Counted from the stretch's first letter, positions 48,965 through 60,245 are shown. The stretch: 64,000 bases of DNA from Bacillus licheniformis DSM 13 = ATCC 14580 (GCF_000011645.1 NC_006270.3:3053501-3117500); one strand, 5' to 3'. Numbers and translations are program-made. The notes: generated by a model not told the origin, from the sequence alone.

Positions 48965-50694
48965 TCTTTTCTTATTTCATGCAGCGCGGAATCAAGCATC
49001 CGGCGATGCTGCTCCACACGATCATCGCGCTTCGTTTTCACCTCAATGATATCCAAGCCGCGGCGGTTGACGGAGGATAAATACGCATCGGCAAAATGTG
49101 CGGATGATTCAGGGCATATATAGCGTCCCCCATACAGCTTGGCAGCATGCTCGAATTCGAGACCCGTCGGCGTTCCGAACAAGAGCTCGAAGTACCTTTC
49201 TTCAGCAGATTGGGGAAGAAATGAGAAAATGCCGCCGCCATCATTGTTGACGAGAACGACAGTCAGCGGAATATCGAGCGTTTTGCTGACGAGGAGGCCG
49301 TTTAAGTCGTGATAAAATGACAGATCGCCGATGACAAGGGTTACCGGTTCTTTCGTTGCGGCATATATGCCCAGCGCCGTTGAGACAACACCGTCTATCC
49401 CGTTCGCCCCTCTATTGGCAAAAATCCGGAAGGTCCGTTCCTGATTTTCAAAAAATGTGTCCGCATCGCGGATCGGCATGCTGTTTCCGACAAACACGGA
49501 GCTGTTGTCCGGAATCAAATGCTGAAGGTTCCGGTAGATATTTCCTTCAAAGGTAAGATCCTCAGCTTCAAGATTTCTTAAAAGAGCGCGGAAGCGGCTG
49601 TTGGCAAACCGCCACTTCTCAAGCCAGTTGCCTGTCCTATTTTCTGAATTGACAGCGGAATCCGCAAGAACAGCAATCTCCTCTTCCGTGCAATGCAGCA
49701 TATGTGCGCTGAGCTGAGTCGGATCGCGCCATCCTCCATCTGGATCAACGACGATTTGCCTAATGCTCGGATTTTGCTTCAGCAGCTGAAAAAGCGGCTT
49801 GGAAACCGGCATCGCACCGAAGCGGATGACAAGCTCAGGCATGAGCTCGCGTTTCAGCTGTTCTTCTTTCAATAATGAGTCGTATGCATCGATAATGGTT
49901 TCTTTTGAATGGGTGCCGTTTCTCAAGTTTGAGAGCGGGTCAGCCAAAATTGGGTATTCTGCTGCCTGTGAAAGAGCTACAATATGTTCTTTTGCATCAT
50001 CATCTTGCAGCTCTCCGCAGACGATTACGCCTTTTTCGGTCTCTTTAATCAGAGCACTCAGCGCTACAAGCTCATGCCGATCAGCACGGAAGCGGCCGCT
50101 TTCAACCGTCACATGACTGCCGCTTCTCAGCCTTTGAAAAGGTTCATCCTCAAGGTTCGGCATGAGCGGCTCTCTCAGCGGAAAGTTGATATGCACGGGC
50201 CCGCGCGGCGCTTTTTTGGCTTCTCCGGCTGCACGTGCTGCCAAAGACCGGATGTACGCCAGCATGTCAGGATGACTGTCAGGCAAAGCCGAGTCTGTGA
50301 AAAACTTAACAAAGTTTCCGAATAAGAATTGCTGATCAATCGCCTGAGGTGCTCCTACTTCTCTCAGTTCATGCGGCCGATCAGCCGTTAAGATCATAAG
50401 CGGTATTCTAGAATAATGAGCCTCGATCACAGCCGGGTAGAAATTCGCTGCAGCCGTCCCGGATGTACAGATCAATGCGACTGGCTTCCGCATTGCCTTT
50501 GCCATGCCCATTGCAAAAAAAGCAGCGGATCTTTCATCCACATGGATATGAACATTGATGTCCGGATGACTCGCGGCCAAAATCGCAAGGGGCGTCGATC
50601 TTGATCCCGGGCAGATGACCGCTTCTGTCACGCCTGCAAGGGAAAGCTCATCAATAAAATTCCCTATATATTTTGTAATCGGATTTTCAGTCAA
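48952..50694 (-). CDS. menD: SEPHCHC synthase (MenD), thiamine-diphosphate enzyme
   Basis: ThDP-dependent enzyme of 580 residues joining 2-ketoglutarate and isochorismate. CPGSRSTPL (about 29-37), the catalytic-glutamate region [25 protein letters not shown], and the ThDP/Mg2+ motif [13 protein letters not shown] with [11 protein letters not shown] near the C-terminus are all visible. TTG 50694 is the start, with GGAGG 9 nt upstream at the end of menF; TTGA overlaps the menF stop. Confidence 0.96.
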
Positions 50695-52115
50695 CGGATA
50701 TCGCCTCCAAGAGCAGACAGCATCGGCTTCATCTTAATTTGTGTTTCTTCGTATTCCATAAGAGGATCGGAATCAGCCACAACCCCGCAGCCGGCGAAAA
50801 TTCTGGCCGCATTTGAATCGATAAGTCCCGACCTGATCGCCACCGCGAATTCCCCATTGCCGGACATGTCGATCCAGCCCGCCGGTGCCGCATACCAGCC
50901 CCTTGACATCGGTTCCAACTCCCTGATAACCTCAATCGCTTTTTGCTGTGGTGCTCCTCCGAGCGCAGGAGTTGGGTGAAGCTTCTCGATTAAATCAAAA
51001 ATCGAGGACTCCGCATTCATTTTGCCGACAATCGGCGTATACAAATGCTGCACATTTTTTGTTTTGTAAAGTCCCGGCTTGGCCGGCTTTTTGATATTGC
51101 TGCAATTTGACAAAAGCGCCTGATGAATCATATTGACGACAATGTCATGTTCGATTAGATTTTTTTCATCGTTTAACAGCTCAAGACCGAGCATCCGGTC
51201 TTCCTGCTCACTTTCGCCTCTCTTGATTGAACCGGCGAGGCAGGTCGACAGAACGTTCTCTCCGTCTTTTTTGACAAGACGTTCCGGAGACGCGCCCACA
51301 AAACTTTTGCCGTTTTCTTCAATGGCGAATATATAGCTCGTTTTTTGTTCAGACATCAGATTGAATAATACTCTGTGAAGTTCGACAGGCTGATCGAACG
51401 TTAAAAGGATCTCTCTGGCGAGCACGACTTTATCGTACTTCCCGTTTTTAATGTCGTCTGTCGCCCGCCGGACCGCTTCAAGCCATTCAGGAACATCAAG
51501 CTCTTCCTTGGCGGTATATTGCGTATGACCTTTTTCCGGATAACGGGAATCGTCCGCCTTGGTCAGCTGTGAAGCAGCGCCCTTTATTTCTTCAAGTACT
51601 TTGCGCACGTCTTCTTCAGGAGTCTTCCATCTATTGACCGTTATGAATGTTTCCTCTCCGTCCTGTGTCAGCATAGCGGCGGGAATAAAAAAAGCGCCTT
51701 CCTGGTAGCCGTTCCAATGCTGCTTGCGATCTTCCAGCGGATCAAATGAAAAACCGCCAAACAGCAATGGCCCCACCGCTGCCTGACCTCTGCTTTGATC
51801 TTCATGAAAGTGATAGGTTTTCTCTTTTAAGCGCTCCCATTTTTCATGTACAGCCTGATAACGTCCGGCATCCTTCAGATCTGTGGAAACCGATATTTCC
51901 TTTCCCAGCCCGACAAGCGTCAGCCCGCCGTCCGGATCAGACCAGAAGAACCGTTCCCCGGCAAATTGTTCTTTCCCGTTTATGAAAAAGGAAAGAGCAT
52001 CTATGCTCTCAATTTTTCTGGAATAGCTTATTAAAACAGCATGGTTGACTTTTTTGACGATGTTTAATGCTTCAGGCGCTTCCTTGAGGAAAGTGCGCTG
52101 CACTGTTGTCACCAT
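50691..52115 (-). CDS. menF: isochorismate synthase (menaquinone-specific)
   Basis: Chorismate-utilising enzyme of about 474 residues that isomerises chorismate to isochorismate, the entry step of menaquinone synthesis. The C-terminal catalytic domain has [36 protein letters not shown] and [14 protein letters not shown] 52115 is chosen because TTGGAGGAA lies 6 nt upstream; the open frame extends further but without a start signal. First gene of the men operon, with a promoter 37-65 nt upstream. Confidence 0.95.
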
Positions 52116-52151
52116 GATACATTCCTCCAAAATCCGTAAAATGCTTTTATA

Positions 52152-52180
52152 ACCATACACCTGTGAACGGTATGTGTCAA
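52152..52180 (-). promoter_or_regulatory. menF operon promoter
   Basis: Minus strand TTGACA-N17-TATGGT, 37 nt before the menF start. Sigma-A type. Confidence 0.7.
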
Positions 52181-52311
52181 CAAAACGACACTTTATTAAC
52201 AACTGCCACCACCTATTATAAACGTAATCGGCCGATTGAAAAAGACAAGGTCATTTATTATTTTCGAATTGCAGGACGGCCGCTTTTTTTCTAACAATAT
52301 CACCCATTATA

Positions 52312-52340
52312 TTGACACCTTTTTTAACTTTTTCTAAACT
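52312..52340 (+). promoter_or_regulatory. menA promoter
   Basis: TTGACA-N17-TAAACT, about 44 nt before the menA start. The divergent menA and menF promoters share a 130-nt region. Confidence 0.7.
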
Positions 52341-52383
52341 TAGTATGGACGTGTACGTATTAAAACTAAAGGAGTCATACTTT

Positions 52384-53316
52384 ATGCAGCATCAATCACT
52401 TTCAGGGAGTGTTTCTGAAATAAAGCCGGAAAAATGGCGCGTATGGTGGATGTTAACAAGACCCCATACACTGACAGCCGCCTTTGTCCCTGTAACGCTC
52501 GGGACCGTGATGTCCCTTGAATCGGGGAAAATTGACATCTGGCTGTTTTTAGCTATGCTGGCCGCATCAATATTGATTCAAATCGGAACGAACTTATTCA
52601 ATGAGTATTTTGATTTTGTAAGAGGACTTGATAATGAAAACTCGGTCGGCATCGGAGGCGCTATCGTCCGCTATGGAATGAAACCGAAGACGGTTTTATA
52701 CCTGGCATACGGACTGTTTGGAGCAGCCGTTTTACTCGGCGTGTACATCTGCGCTTCTTCAAGCTGGTGGCTTGCGCTGATCGGATTGGTTTGCATGGCC
52801 GTCGGCTATCTTTATACGGGCGGGCCGTTTCCGATCTCCTATACGCCGTTTGGTGAAATTATGTCAGGCGTTTTTATGGGAATGGTCATCATCCTGATTT
52901 CATACTATATTCAAACCGGCGGGCTGACTTGGAACGTCTTTCTGATCTCCCTTCCGATTACGATTTTAGTCGGAGGCATCAATCTTTCCAACAATATCCG
53001 CGATTTGGTCGGAGATAAAGAAAACGGAAGGAAGACGCTTCCGATTTTGGCCGGAAGAAAAAACGCCGTGCAGATTTTAAGCTGGGTTTTTGCTGTTTCC
53101 TATATATTGATCGGTATATACATCGGCTTTGAGATCGTTTCTCTGTGGAGCTGCCTCGTTCTTTTAAGCCTGCCTAAACCGATTAAAGCCATCCAGGAGT
53201 TCAAGGCAAAAGAAAAGCCGGCAGAACTGATGGTCGCCATGAAATCGACTGCGCAGACGAACACCTTTTTCGGCCTTCTGCTCGCCATCGCCCTGCTTAT
53301 TCAGTACGTTTTTTAA
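52384..53316 (+). CDS. menA: 1,4-dihydroxy-2-naphthoate polyprenyltransferase
   Basis: UbiA-family membrane enzyme of 310 residues attaching the heptaprenyl tail to DHNA. It has about eight to nine membrane helices. The first aspartate-rich loop is NEYFDFVRGLDNENS (about 82-96) and the second is NIRDLVGDKENGRKTLP, binding Mg2+-diphosphate. ATG 52384 follows AAAGGAG. It is divergent from the men operon, completing menaquinone synthesis from chorismate to the prenylated stage within this window. Confidence 0.95.
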   Translation: MQHQSLSGSVSEIKPEKWRVWWMLTRPHTLTAAFVPVTLGTVMSLESGKIDIWLFLAMLAASILIQIGTNLFNEYFDFVRGLDNENSVGIGGAIVRYGMKPKTVLYLAYGLFGAAVLLGVYICASSSWWLALIGLVCMAVGYLYTGGPFPISYTPFGEIMSGVFMGMVIILISYYIQTGGLTWNVFLISLPITILVGGINLSNNIRDLVGDKENGRKTLPILAGRKNAVQILSWVFAVSYILIGIYIGFEIVSLWSCLVLLSLPKPIKAIQEFKAKEKPAELMVAMKSTAQTNTFFGLLLAIALLIQYVF

Positions 53317-53317
53317 A

Positions 53318-53342
53318 AAAAGAGCCTATACGGCTCTTTTTT
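53318..53342 (+). terminator. menA terminator
   Basis: AAAAGAGCC/GGCTCTTTT hairpin with 5-nt loop, followed by further Ts, just after the stop. Confidence 0.92.
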
Positions 53343-53424
53343 TTGCTTTTATTTACAATGAAAGTTCTGTTTGAATTCGTTCATACTAAAAACGCGAGCA
53401 CTTTAAAGAAACGAGGCGATGCAT

Positions 53425-54180
53425 GTGCTAACAAAAGAACAGTTGACAAAACTCGAAAATGAACTGAAAGCCGGAAAAGAACAGATCATCAGCCGCTTTA
53501 AAGAAAACGGACATTTTGGCATCGATGCGACGCACCCGTTCAACTCGACGGGCGATCTTTCGGCTTATGACAATCATCCAGGAGATGAAGGTACAGAACT
53601 GTACGAACGCGAAAAAGACCTTGCCCTTTTTGAACATGAAAGAGAGCATTTACACGATATCGAACATGCTTTAGCCATGATCGAAAAAGGAACATACGGC
53701 CGCTGTGAAGTATGCGGAAAGGACATCCCGTATGAAAGGCTGTCCGTACTTCCAACCGCAACGACGTGCAGTGAACATTCGTCAACCGTCTCCGTTTCAA
53801 AAGATCGGCCGATTGAGGAAGAAGTGCTGAACCCGCCGTTTGGACATTTTGAACAAGACGAGGACGATGAAAATGTCGCATACGATTCAGAGGACGCTTA
53901 CCAGGATGTCGAACGCTACGGCAATTCGGAAACGCCTCAAGATCTGGCCGTTCCGCCTCTGTCATACAGCCAGATGTACATGGAGTATGAAGAGCCGCTC
54001 GGATATGTGGAAGATTACGAAAACTATGCCGCAACAGACATTACCGGAAAAGATGTTACCGTCTATCCGACGAAAGAACACGAAAAATATGAAGACCTGC
54101 TTGATGAAGAAGGCATCATGACCTCTTTCGGCGATCTCCCGGCTTATGAAAAGGATCCTTATACTGAAGACGACGACTAA
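53425..54180 (+). CDS. yteA: TraR/DksA-type zinc-finger protein, YteA family
   Basis: Protein of about 251 residues. An N-terminal coiled-coil region (LTKEQLTKLENELKAGKEQIISRF), the motif DNHPGDEGTELYEREKD, and a DksA-like zinc finger CEVCG ... TTC (about 92-113) are followed by an acidic C-terminal half with YteA-specific repeats (YEEPLGYVEDYENYA). It is annotated as a sporulation-associated YteA family. GTG 53425 has GAGG 8 nt upstream; the ATG at 53419 is too close to it. The role is unproven. Confidence 0.83.
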   Translation: MLTKEQLTKLENELKAGKEQIISRFKENGHFGIDATHPFNSTGDLSAYDNHPGDEGTELYEREKDLALFEHEREHLHDIEHALAMIEKGTYGRCEVCGKDIPYERLSVLPTATTCSEHSSTVSVSKDRPIEEEVLNPPFGHFEQDEDDENVAYDSEDAYQDVERYGNSETPQDLAVPPLSYSQMYMEYEEPLGYVEDYENYAATDITGKDVTVYPTKEHEKYEDLLDEEGIMTSFGDLPAYEKDPYTEDDD

Positions 54181-54206
54181 GCCCCTGACCAGCGGGGCTT
54201 AGTGTT
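54179..54206 (+). terminator. yteA terminator
   Basis: AAGCCCC/GGGGCTT hairpin followed by AGTGTTTTTA, overlapping the yteA stop, between convergent yteA and glgP. The U-run is offset. Confidence 0.6.
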
Positions 54207-54213
54207 TTTAAAT

Positions 54214-56613
54214 TCAATGCTGGTACGGCTTAATTTCCCAAATGTCGTCCGCATACTCCCGGATGGTGCGGTCGCTTGAAAAATATCCGGCATGCGCGAT
54301 GTTTGTGACGGCTTTTTCAGCCCAAAGACGCTTATTCAAGTAGTCTTTTTGAATCCGCTCCTGCGCTACAATATAAGAAGCAAAATCTTTTAAAACAAAG
54401 TATTCATCATTATAAGCGATCAGCGAGTCATAAATCGGCTCAAATTCGCCGGCTTCTCCTTCGAAAAAACCATTGATCAGCTGATCGGCCGTTTGTCTGA
54501 TCCTTGCATCATGCTGATAGTATTCCCTTGACAGATAGCCGCCTTTTTCCGCGTAGTCCAGCACTTCATCCGCCTTTAAACCGAACGTGTAGATACACTC
54601 TGTCCCCACCCTCTCAAGCATTTCAATATTGGCGCCGTCATGCGTGCCGATCGTCAAAGCCCCATTAATCATGAACTTCATGTTCCCTGTTCCGGAGGCT
54701 TCTTTGCTGGCCGCAGATATTTGCTCGCTGACATCTGACGCCGGAAAAATACGCTCGGCGGTTGATACCCGGTAATTTTCCAGAAAGATCACATTGATCG
54801 AATGTCTGACATCCGGATCATGATTGATTTTATCTGCGACTGAATGGATCAGCTTGATGACCTTTTTGGCATAATGATAAGTCGGCGATGCCTTCGCTCC
54901 GAAAATAAAGGTTTGCGGATAAATGGCAAAGCCTTTGTCTTCCTTCAGCCTGTTGTACAAATACATGATATGGAGCACATTTAAAAGCTGGCGCTTATAA
55001 GCGTGGAGACGCTTGACTTGAACATCGAAGATGCTGTCAGGGTTGACGGCGAAGCCGACGCTGCCTTTCATCATGTCTGCCAAAAGCTGCTTTCGTTCCC
55101 TTTTAATGCGCTGAAACGACTCGAGAAACGCGGAATCGTTCGCAAATGGACGAAGATCCAGAAGGCTTTCCGGATCTTTCAGCCACCTGTCTCCTATCGC
55201 TTCAGTTATCAAGTTCGCAAGCGGCGGATTTGCCTTTAACAGCCACCTTCTATGTGAGATGCCGTTCGTTTTATTATTGAATTTAAAAGGGAAAACGGAA
55301 TAAAAGTCGTTCATTTCCCGCTCTTTTAATATGGTCGAATGAATGTTGGCGACACCGTTAACACTGTAGCTGCCGACAATCGCCAAGTGGGCCATTTTCA
55401 CTTCGCCGTGGGCGATGACGGCAAGCTTTTCGATCCTTTCCCATTCACCCGGGTATTTTTCCCACAGCCAGCCGCAAAACCGCTCATTGATCTCCTCAAT
55501 GATCATATAAATTCTCGGCAGAAGCGGTTTAATTAAATCGATCCTCCATTTTTCCAGCGCTTCGGCAAGCGTCGTATGATTCGTATATGAGATCGTATGT
55601 ACGGTAACATGCCACGCTTCATCCCACGTCATTTTTTCTTCGTCAAGCAAAATTCTCATCAATTCCGGCACCGCCAAAGCGGGATGGGTGTCATTGATAT
55701 GGATCGCGACTTTTTGGTGAAAATCATGCAGTGACGGGTGAGTGTTCTTATAGCGTTTCACAATGCTTTGCAGGCTTGCCGATACTAAAAAATACTGCTG
55801 CTTCAAACGGAGAATCTTGCCTTCGTCATGCGTGTCATCCGGATACAGGCATTCAGATACAGCTTCTGTCTCGCGCTTATACTTCAAAATATTCGGTTCA
55901 TGATGGAGCGAGCAAGGCTCCGCATTCCACAGCCGAAGGGTGTTGACCGTCTTGGTCTCATAGCCGATGATTGGGATGTCGTGAGGCACGGCTGTCATCA
56001 CTTCCGCATCTTCCTGCCAAAAGCGGAGGCGCCCTCCTTCCTGCGCCATCTTGACCCGCCCGCCGAAACGAACACAAACAGCCTGATCGGCGTTGCGGAT
56101 CTCCCATACGTAACCATGTTTGAGCCATTGTTCAGGCAATTCGACTTGATGACCGTCGACGATTTTTTGTTCGAAAAACCCATGCTTGTAGCGAATCCCC
56201 ATTCCATGCCCGGGAAGGTCGAGCGAAGCCAGTGAATCCAAAAAGCACGCCGCGAGCCTGCCCAATCCCCCGTTGCCAAGGCCTGCATCCATTTCGGCCT
56301 CTTCGATGTCTTCAAGACAAATGCCAAGCTCGGTAAGACCTTCTTTGACAATCTCACGAACCCCGAGATTGAGGAGGTTTTGGCCGAGCAGTCTGCCCAG
56401 GAGAAACTCAATCGATAAGTAATAGGTCTGTTTATTTTGGTTGGAGCGGCTCCTTTCATTGGTCTCGATCCAGTTTGCGCTGATATGTTCCCTGACCATG
56501 ATGCCGAGCGTCTGATACTGGTCAAGCGTTGAAGAGTCCCGAAAGCTTTTTCCGCACAACCGTTCAACACGTTTCAAAAAGCATTGTTTAAAGCTTTCTT
56601 TACTTGAGAACAT
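54214..56613 (-). CDS. glgP: glycogen phosphorylase
   Basis: Pyridoxal-phosphate enzyme of 799 residues releasing glucose-1-phosphate from glycogen. It has GNGGLGRLAACFLDSLA (about 113-129), HINDTHPALAVPELMR, VKRLHAYKRQLLN and the PLP lysine region EASGTGNMKFMINGALTIGT (about 645). Normal length for bacterial maltodextrin/glycogen phosphorylases. AAAGGGGGAA precedes the ATG. Last gene of the glg operon, overlapping glgA by 14 nt. Confidence 0.96.
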   Translation of the reverse strand: MFSSKESFKQCFLKRVERLCGKSFRDSSTLDQYQTLGIMVREHISANWIETNERSRSNQNKQTYYLSIEFLLGRLLGQNLLNLGVREIVKEGLTELGICLEDIEEAEMDAGLGNGGLGRLAACFLDSLASLDLPGHGMGIRYKHGFFEQKIVDGHQVELPEQWLKHGYVWEIRNADQAVCVRFGGRVKMAQEGGRLRFWQEDAEVMTAVPHDIPIIGYETKTVNTLRLWNAEPCSLHHEPNILKYKRETEAVSECLYPDDTHDEGKILRLKQQYFLVSASLQSIVKRYKNTHPSLHDFHQKVAIHINDTHPALAVPELMRILLDEEKMTWDEAWHVTVHTISYTNHTTLAEALEKWRIDLIKPLLPRIYMIIEEINERFCGWLWEKYPGEWERIEKLAVIAHGEVKMAHLAIVGSYSVNGVANIHSTILKEREMNDFYSVFPFKFNNKTNGISHRRWLLKANPPLANLITEAIGDRWLKDPESLLDLRPFANDSAFLESFQRIKRERKQLLADMMKGSVGFAVNPDSIFDVQVKRLHAYKRQLLNVLHIMYLYNRLKEDKGFAIYPQTFIFGAKASPTYHYAKKVIKLIHSVADKINHDPDVRHSINVIFLENYRVSTAERIFPASDVSEQISAASKEASGTGNMKFMINGALTIGTHDGANIEMLERVGTECIYTFGLKADEVLDYAEKGGYLSREYYQHDARIRQTADQLINGFFEGEAGEFEPIYDSLIAYNDEYFVLKDFASYIVAQERIQKDYLNKRLWAEKAVTNIAHAGYFSSDRTIREYADDIWEIKPYQH

Positions 56614-58054
56614 GCGCTTCCCCCTTTATCTCCCGGCTGTATAACCGCTGATACTGACGGGCTGACAAAGCCCAGCTGACATCATGTGTCATCGCTTTTT
56701 GAACGATCCTGCCCCACTCTTCTTTCCTGTGATAAAATGACAGTGCTCTTTTGATCGTATGCTTCATATCATGGGCGTTAAAATGGGCGAACGTAAAACC
56801 GTTGCCTTCACCGGTTGTTTCCCGGTAAGCGGTCACCGTATCATGAAGCCCGCCTGTTTCCCTGACAACCGGCACCGCGCCGTACCTGAGGGCAATCAGC
56901 TGTCCAAGACCGCACGGCTCGAATTTTGAAGGCATCAGGAAAAGATCGCTCGCGGCATAAATCTTGCGGCTGAGCGGTTCATGAAAACCGATATACGCCT
57001 TGCACCTGTCCGGAAAAGCATGCTCCATATAGCGGAAGTAATTTTCAAATTCCGCTTCTCCGGTTCCTAAAACGATCAGCTGCATGTCTTCTTCTTCAAA
57101 CAGTTCATGCAATACCCGCTTGATCAAATCGAAGCCTTTTTGCTTCGTCAGCCTTGCCACCATGCTGATGAGCGGAATGTCTTCATTCACCGGCAGACCG
57201 AATGTCTTCTGGATCACGGCTTTATTTTTCCGTTTTCCGTCCCGGTTGACGGCATCGTAATGATAATCGATGTGCGGATCGTTTAAAGGGTCGTACAGCA
57301 CATCGTCAATCCCGTTTAAAATGCCTGTCAGTGCATCCTTCTTGTCTGACAGCACCCCTTCAAGCCGCTCGCCGTAGTATGGAGTCAAGATTTCATCGCG
57401 GTACGTCGGACTGACCGTTGTCACCTGATCAGCGGCGATAATGCCGCCTTTCATATAATTAATGTTCCCATAAAACTCGAGCTTTTCGGTCGTGAAATGG
57501 GAAATATCAAGTCCGAGCAGGTCATGAACCGCTTCCTTCGGGAAAATGCCCTGAAATTGAAGGTTATGAATTGTAAATACGCTTTTCATGTGCTGATAGA
57601 ACGGCTTTTTTCGATATTCTTCTTTTAATAAATAATTGACCATCCCTGTGTGCCAATCGTGGGTATGGATGACATCAGCTTCAAAATTCAGCGCGTATAG
57701 TGCTTCCAAAACAGCCCGCGAGAAAAAAGCAAACCGCTCTCCATCATCATAATGGCCGTAAAGGGAATCCCGATTAAAATAATACCCATGATCAAGAAAA
57801 TAATAGGAAACTCCGTCATGTTCAAGGTGTTCAATGCCGCAAAACTGCCTGCGCCACCCGACGCGAACCTCGCATTCAGCCGTTTTAACCATCCGTCTTC
57901 TGACGTCTTCCGCAATCAAACTGTATTTCGGCATCATGACGACCGTTTCTATGCCTAAAAGGGCGAGCTCTTTCGGGAGCGCCCCGGCGACATCGGCGAG
58001 CCCGCCTGATTTAACAAACGGCACACATTCAGAAACAGCAAATAAGACTTTCAA
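56600..58054 (-). CDS. glgA: glycogen synthase (ADP-glucose)
   Basis: GT5 glycosyltransferase of 484 residues extending glycogen from ADP-glucose. The KSGGLADVAGALPKEL motif (about 15-30) binds ADP-glucose; HTHDWHTGM, SMVARLTKQKGFDLI and MPSKFEPCGLGQLIALRYG follow in the expected order. The start is TTG 58054, overlapping the glgD stop by 4 nt (TTGA), suggesting translational coupling. Confidence 0.96.
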   Translation of the reverse strand: MKVLFAVSECVPFVKSGGLADVAGALPKELALLGIETVVMMPKYSLIAEDVRRRMVKTAECEVRVGWRRQFCGIEHLEHDGVSYYFLDHGYYFNRDSLYGHYDDGERFAFFSRAVLEALYALNFEADVIHTHDWHTGMVNYLLKEEYRKKPFYQHMKSVFTIHNLQFQGIFPKEAVHDLLGLDISHFTTEKLEFYGNINYMKGGIIAADQVTTVSPTYRDEILTPYYGERLEGVLSDKKDALTGILNGIDDVLYDPLNDPHIDYHYDAVNRDGKRKNKAVIQKTFGLPVNEDIPLISMVARLTKQKGFDLIKRVLHELFEEEDMQLIVLGTGEAEFENYFRYMEHAFPDRCKAYIGFHEPLSRKIYAASDLFLMPSKFEPCGLGQLIALRYGAVPVVRETGGLHDTVTAYRETTGEGNGFTFAHFNAHDMKHTIKRALSFYHRKEEWGRIVQKAMTHDVSWALSARQYQRLYSREIKGEAHVLK

Positions 58055-59079
58055 GAGTTCATCAGCGCTCCTTGTATGGCTCCTTTTTTTAATATGAAAG
58101 GGAGGCTCATGGTGCCGGACATTTCGATATGATGGCCGATTTTGACGTCCTTGTCGCAGATGACGTGCTCAAGCCGGCAGTTTTCTCCGATCCTTGTTTT
58201 TTGCATGACAACGCTGTTTTTGATGGTTGTTCCTTTTCCTACGTGAACCCCTCTGAACAAGACCGAATTCTCAACCTCACCTTCGATTACGCACCCATTA
58301 GCGATAATCGATTGCTTTACCCTGCTGTTTTTAGCGTATTTTACAGGAGGATCGTTTTTTATTTTTGTGTAGACAGGCTGGCCCATATGAAAGACTTGCT
58401 CCCAAAACACAGGCTGAATAAGGTTCAAACTATGAAAAAGGTAGCTTTCGGGGGAATCGATCACGGCGGTATATCCCGAGTGCTCATAGCTGTTGACGGA
58501 TAGAGAGCCGCGCTCTTTCCGGCAGACTTCTTCAAAAGATTGGGCTCCTTCAGGGCAATGCCCTTCAACCATCTCCCACAACAGACTCTTCTTAGTGACA
58601 TACATTCCTAAAGGCTTTCCTTCGTGACAAATTTCAGTCAGATCACACCCGGATTCAAGGTGTTGTTTGAGCACTTCTTGAAAAGGAATGTGACCGACCG
58701 TATAGCTATTTGCCACAACAGCATATTGTTGAGTGCTTCTTTGAAAATAATCGAGATGCTCCGCAAATTGCCGAAACGATCCAAGCCCAACATGCTCATC
58801 ATGGGGAAGTGAAGATGGAAGAAAGAAAAGGCCCTCCCTTTTCCTGTTTAAATCCCACTCTTTTCCCGATCCTAAATGGTCCATCAAGGAGCGGTACGGG
58901 GACTTGGAGAATACAGCGACACTCCGAATGCCTGCATGAACCATGCCTGACAACGCAAAATCGATCAGCCGGTACCTTCCTGCAAACGGAACGGCTCCGA
59001 TCGAGCGGCCGGCCGTTAAGTCCTGAAGAGAGTGCTGGTTTACAGCTGCATCAATAATTCCCAACATTTGATTATTCAT
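58051..59079 (-). CDS. glgD: glucose-1-phosphate adenylyltransferase regulatory subunit
   Basis: About 342 residues, a GlgC paralogue with the nucleotidyltransferase fold and C-terminal left-handed beta-helix. The catalytic glycine-rich GGxGxRL motif of GlgC is replaced by IIDAAVNQHSLQDLTAGRSIGAVPFAGRYRLIDF, so it is probably non-catalytic and supports GlgC in a heteromer, as in B. subtilis and Geobacillus. ATG 59079 has GGAGAGGCGG at suitable distance; an ATG at 59088 is closer to it. It lies 26 nt after glgC. Confidence 0.93.
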   Translation of the reverse strand: MNNQMLGIIDAAVNQHSLQDLTAGRSIGAVPFAGRYRLIDFALSGMVHAGIRSVAVFSKSPYRSLMDHLGSGKEWDLNRKREGLFFLPSSLPHDEHVGLGSFRQFAEHLDYFQRSTQQYAVVANSYTVGHIPFQEVLKQHLESGCDLTEICHEGKPLGMYVTKKSLLWEMVEGHCPEGAQSFEEVCRKERGSLSVNSYEHSGYTAVIDSPESYLFHSLNLIQPVFWEQVFHMGQPVYTKIKNDPPVKYAKNSRVKQSIIANGCVIEGEVENSVLFRGVHVGKGTTIKNSVVMQKTRIGENCRLEHVICDKDVKIGHHIEMSGTMSLPFILKKGAIQGALMNS

Positions 59080-59105
59080 TGACACCATCCGCCTCTCCGC
59101 GTTGT

Positions 59106-60245
59106 TTAAACAACCTTATGTTTTTTGACATACTCCTCTGTGATCAGCAGGACTTCGCCATCTTCCGGCTTCGCGCAAAAACCGTCCGGAATTCGAATTC
59201 CTGCCGATACAATGGCATTTTCGATCTCAACATACTCTCCAATTGAAACGTCATGCATCACGACTGAACGTTTGATGGCGGAATGTCTGCCGATGGCAAC
59301 GCGCTGAAATATAACCGAACGGGTGACCGACCCATACACGGTGCATCCTTCGCTGACGAGCGATTCTTTGATTTCCGCCAGATCGGCAACAAACTGCGGC
59401 GGGAGATTCGGGGAGACTGAATAAATCCGCCAGTTCCGTTCGAACAGGTCAAGCGGAGGATGATCTCCAAGCAGATCCATATTGGCTTCCCATAAACTTC
59501 TGACCGTACCGACATCCTTCCAGTATCCTTTAAACGGATAAGCGTTCAGCCTCTTATTTTCTTCGAGAAGAGCCGGAATGACATCTTTTCCGAAATCGTG
59601 GCTTGACGCGGAATTTTTTTCATCGCGTTCCAACGCATCTTCAAGCACGCTCCATTTAAAAACGTAGACACCCATTGATGCCAAATTGCTCTTTGGATAT
59701 TTCGGCTTTTCCTCGAAGCTTGTAATCTCCATCTTGTCATTCGTATGAAGGATGCCGAAACGGCCGGCTTCTGCCCAGCTGACTTCAATGACTGCGATGG
59801 TGGCGTCAGCTTGTTTCTCCGCGTGGTATTCGAGCATTTTTCCGTAGTCCATTTTGTAGATATGATCTCCTGATAGGATGAGTACATGTTCAGGCTGAAG
59901 CTCCTTTAAAAAATGGCGGTTTTCATAAATCGCGCTAGCCGTCCCTTTGTACCACTTCACTTCCGACGCTTCAGCATAAGGGGATAAAATGGAGACCCCT
60001 CCGTCATTGCGGTCAAGATCCCATGGCTCGCCGATTCCGATATATGAGTTTAATAAAAGAGGCTGGTATTGAGTCAGCACACCGACATGATGAATTCCCG
60101 AGTTGGCGCAGTTGCTGAGGGCAAAATCGATGATTCTGTACTTGCCGCCAAATGGAACGGCGGGTTTTGCGAGGTTTTTGGTTAAGGCATTCAGCCTGCT
60201 TCCCTTGCCGCCTGCCAAAAGCATAGCCACACATTGTTCTTTCAT
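59106..60245 (-). CDS. glgC: glucose-1-phosphate adenylyltransferase catalytic subunit
   Basis: Enzyme of 379 residues forming ADP-glucose from ATP and glucose-1-phosphate. The nucleotide motif is [14 protein letters not shown] (about 9-22), [11 protein letters not shown] follows, substrate binding includes [11 protein letters not shown] and EEKPKYP, and a left-handed beta-helix ends the protein. It shares an ATGA overlap with glgB. Works with GlgD. Confidence 0.96.
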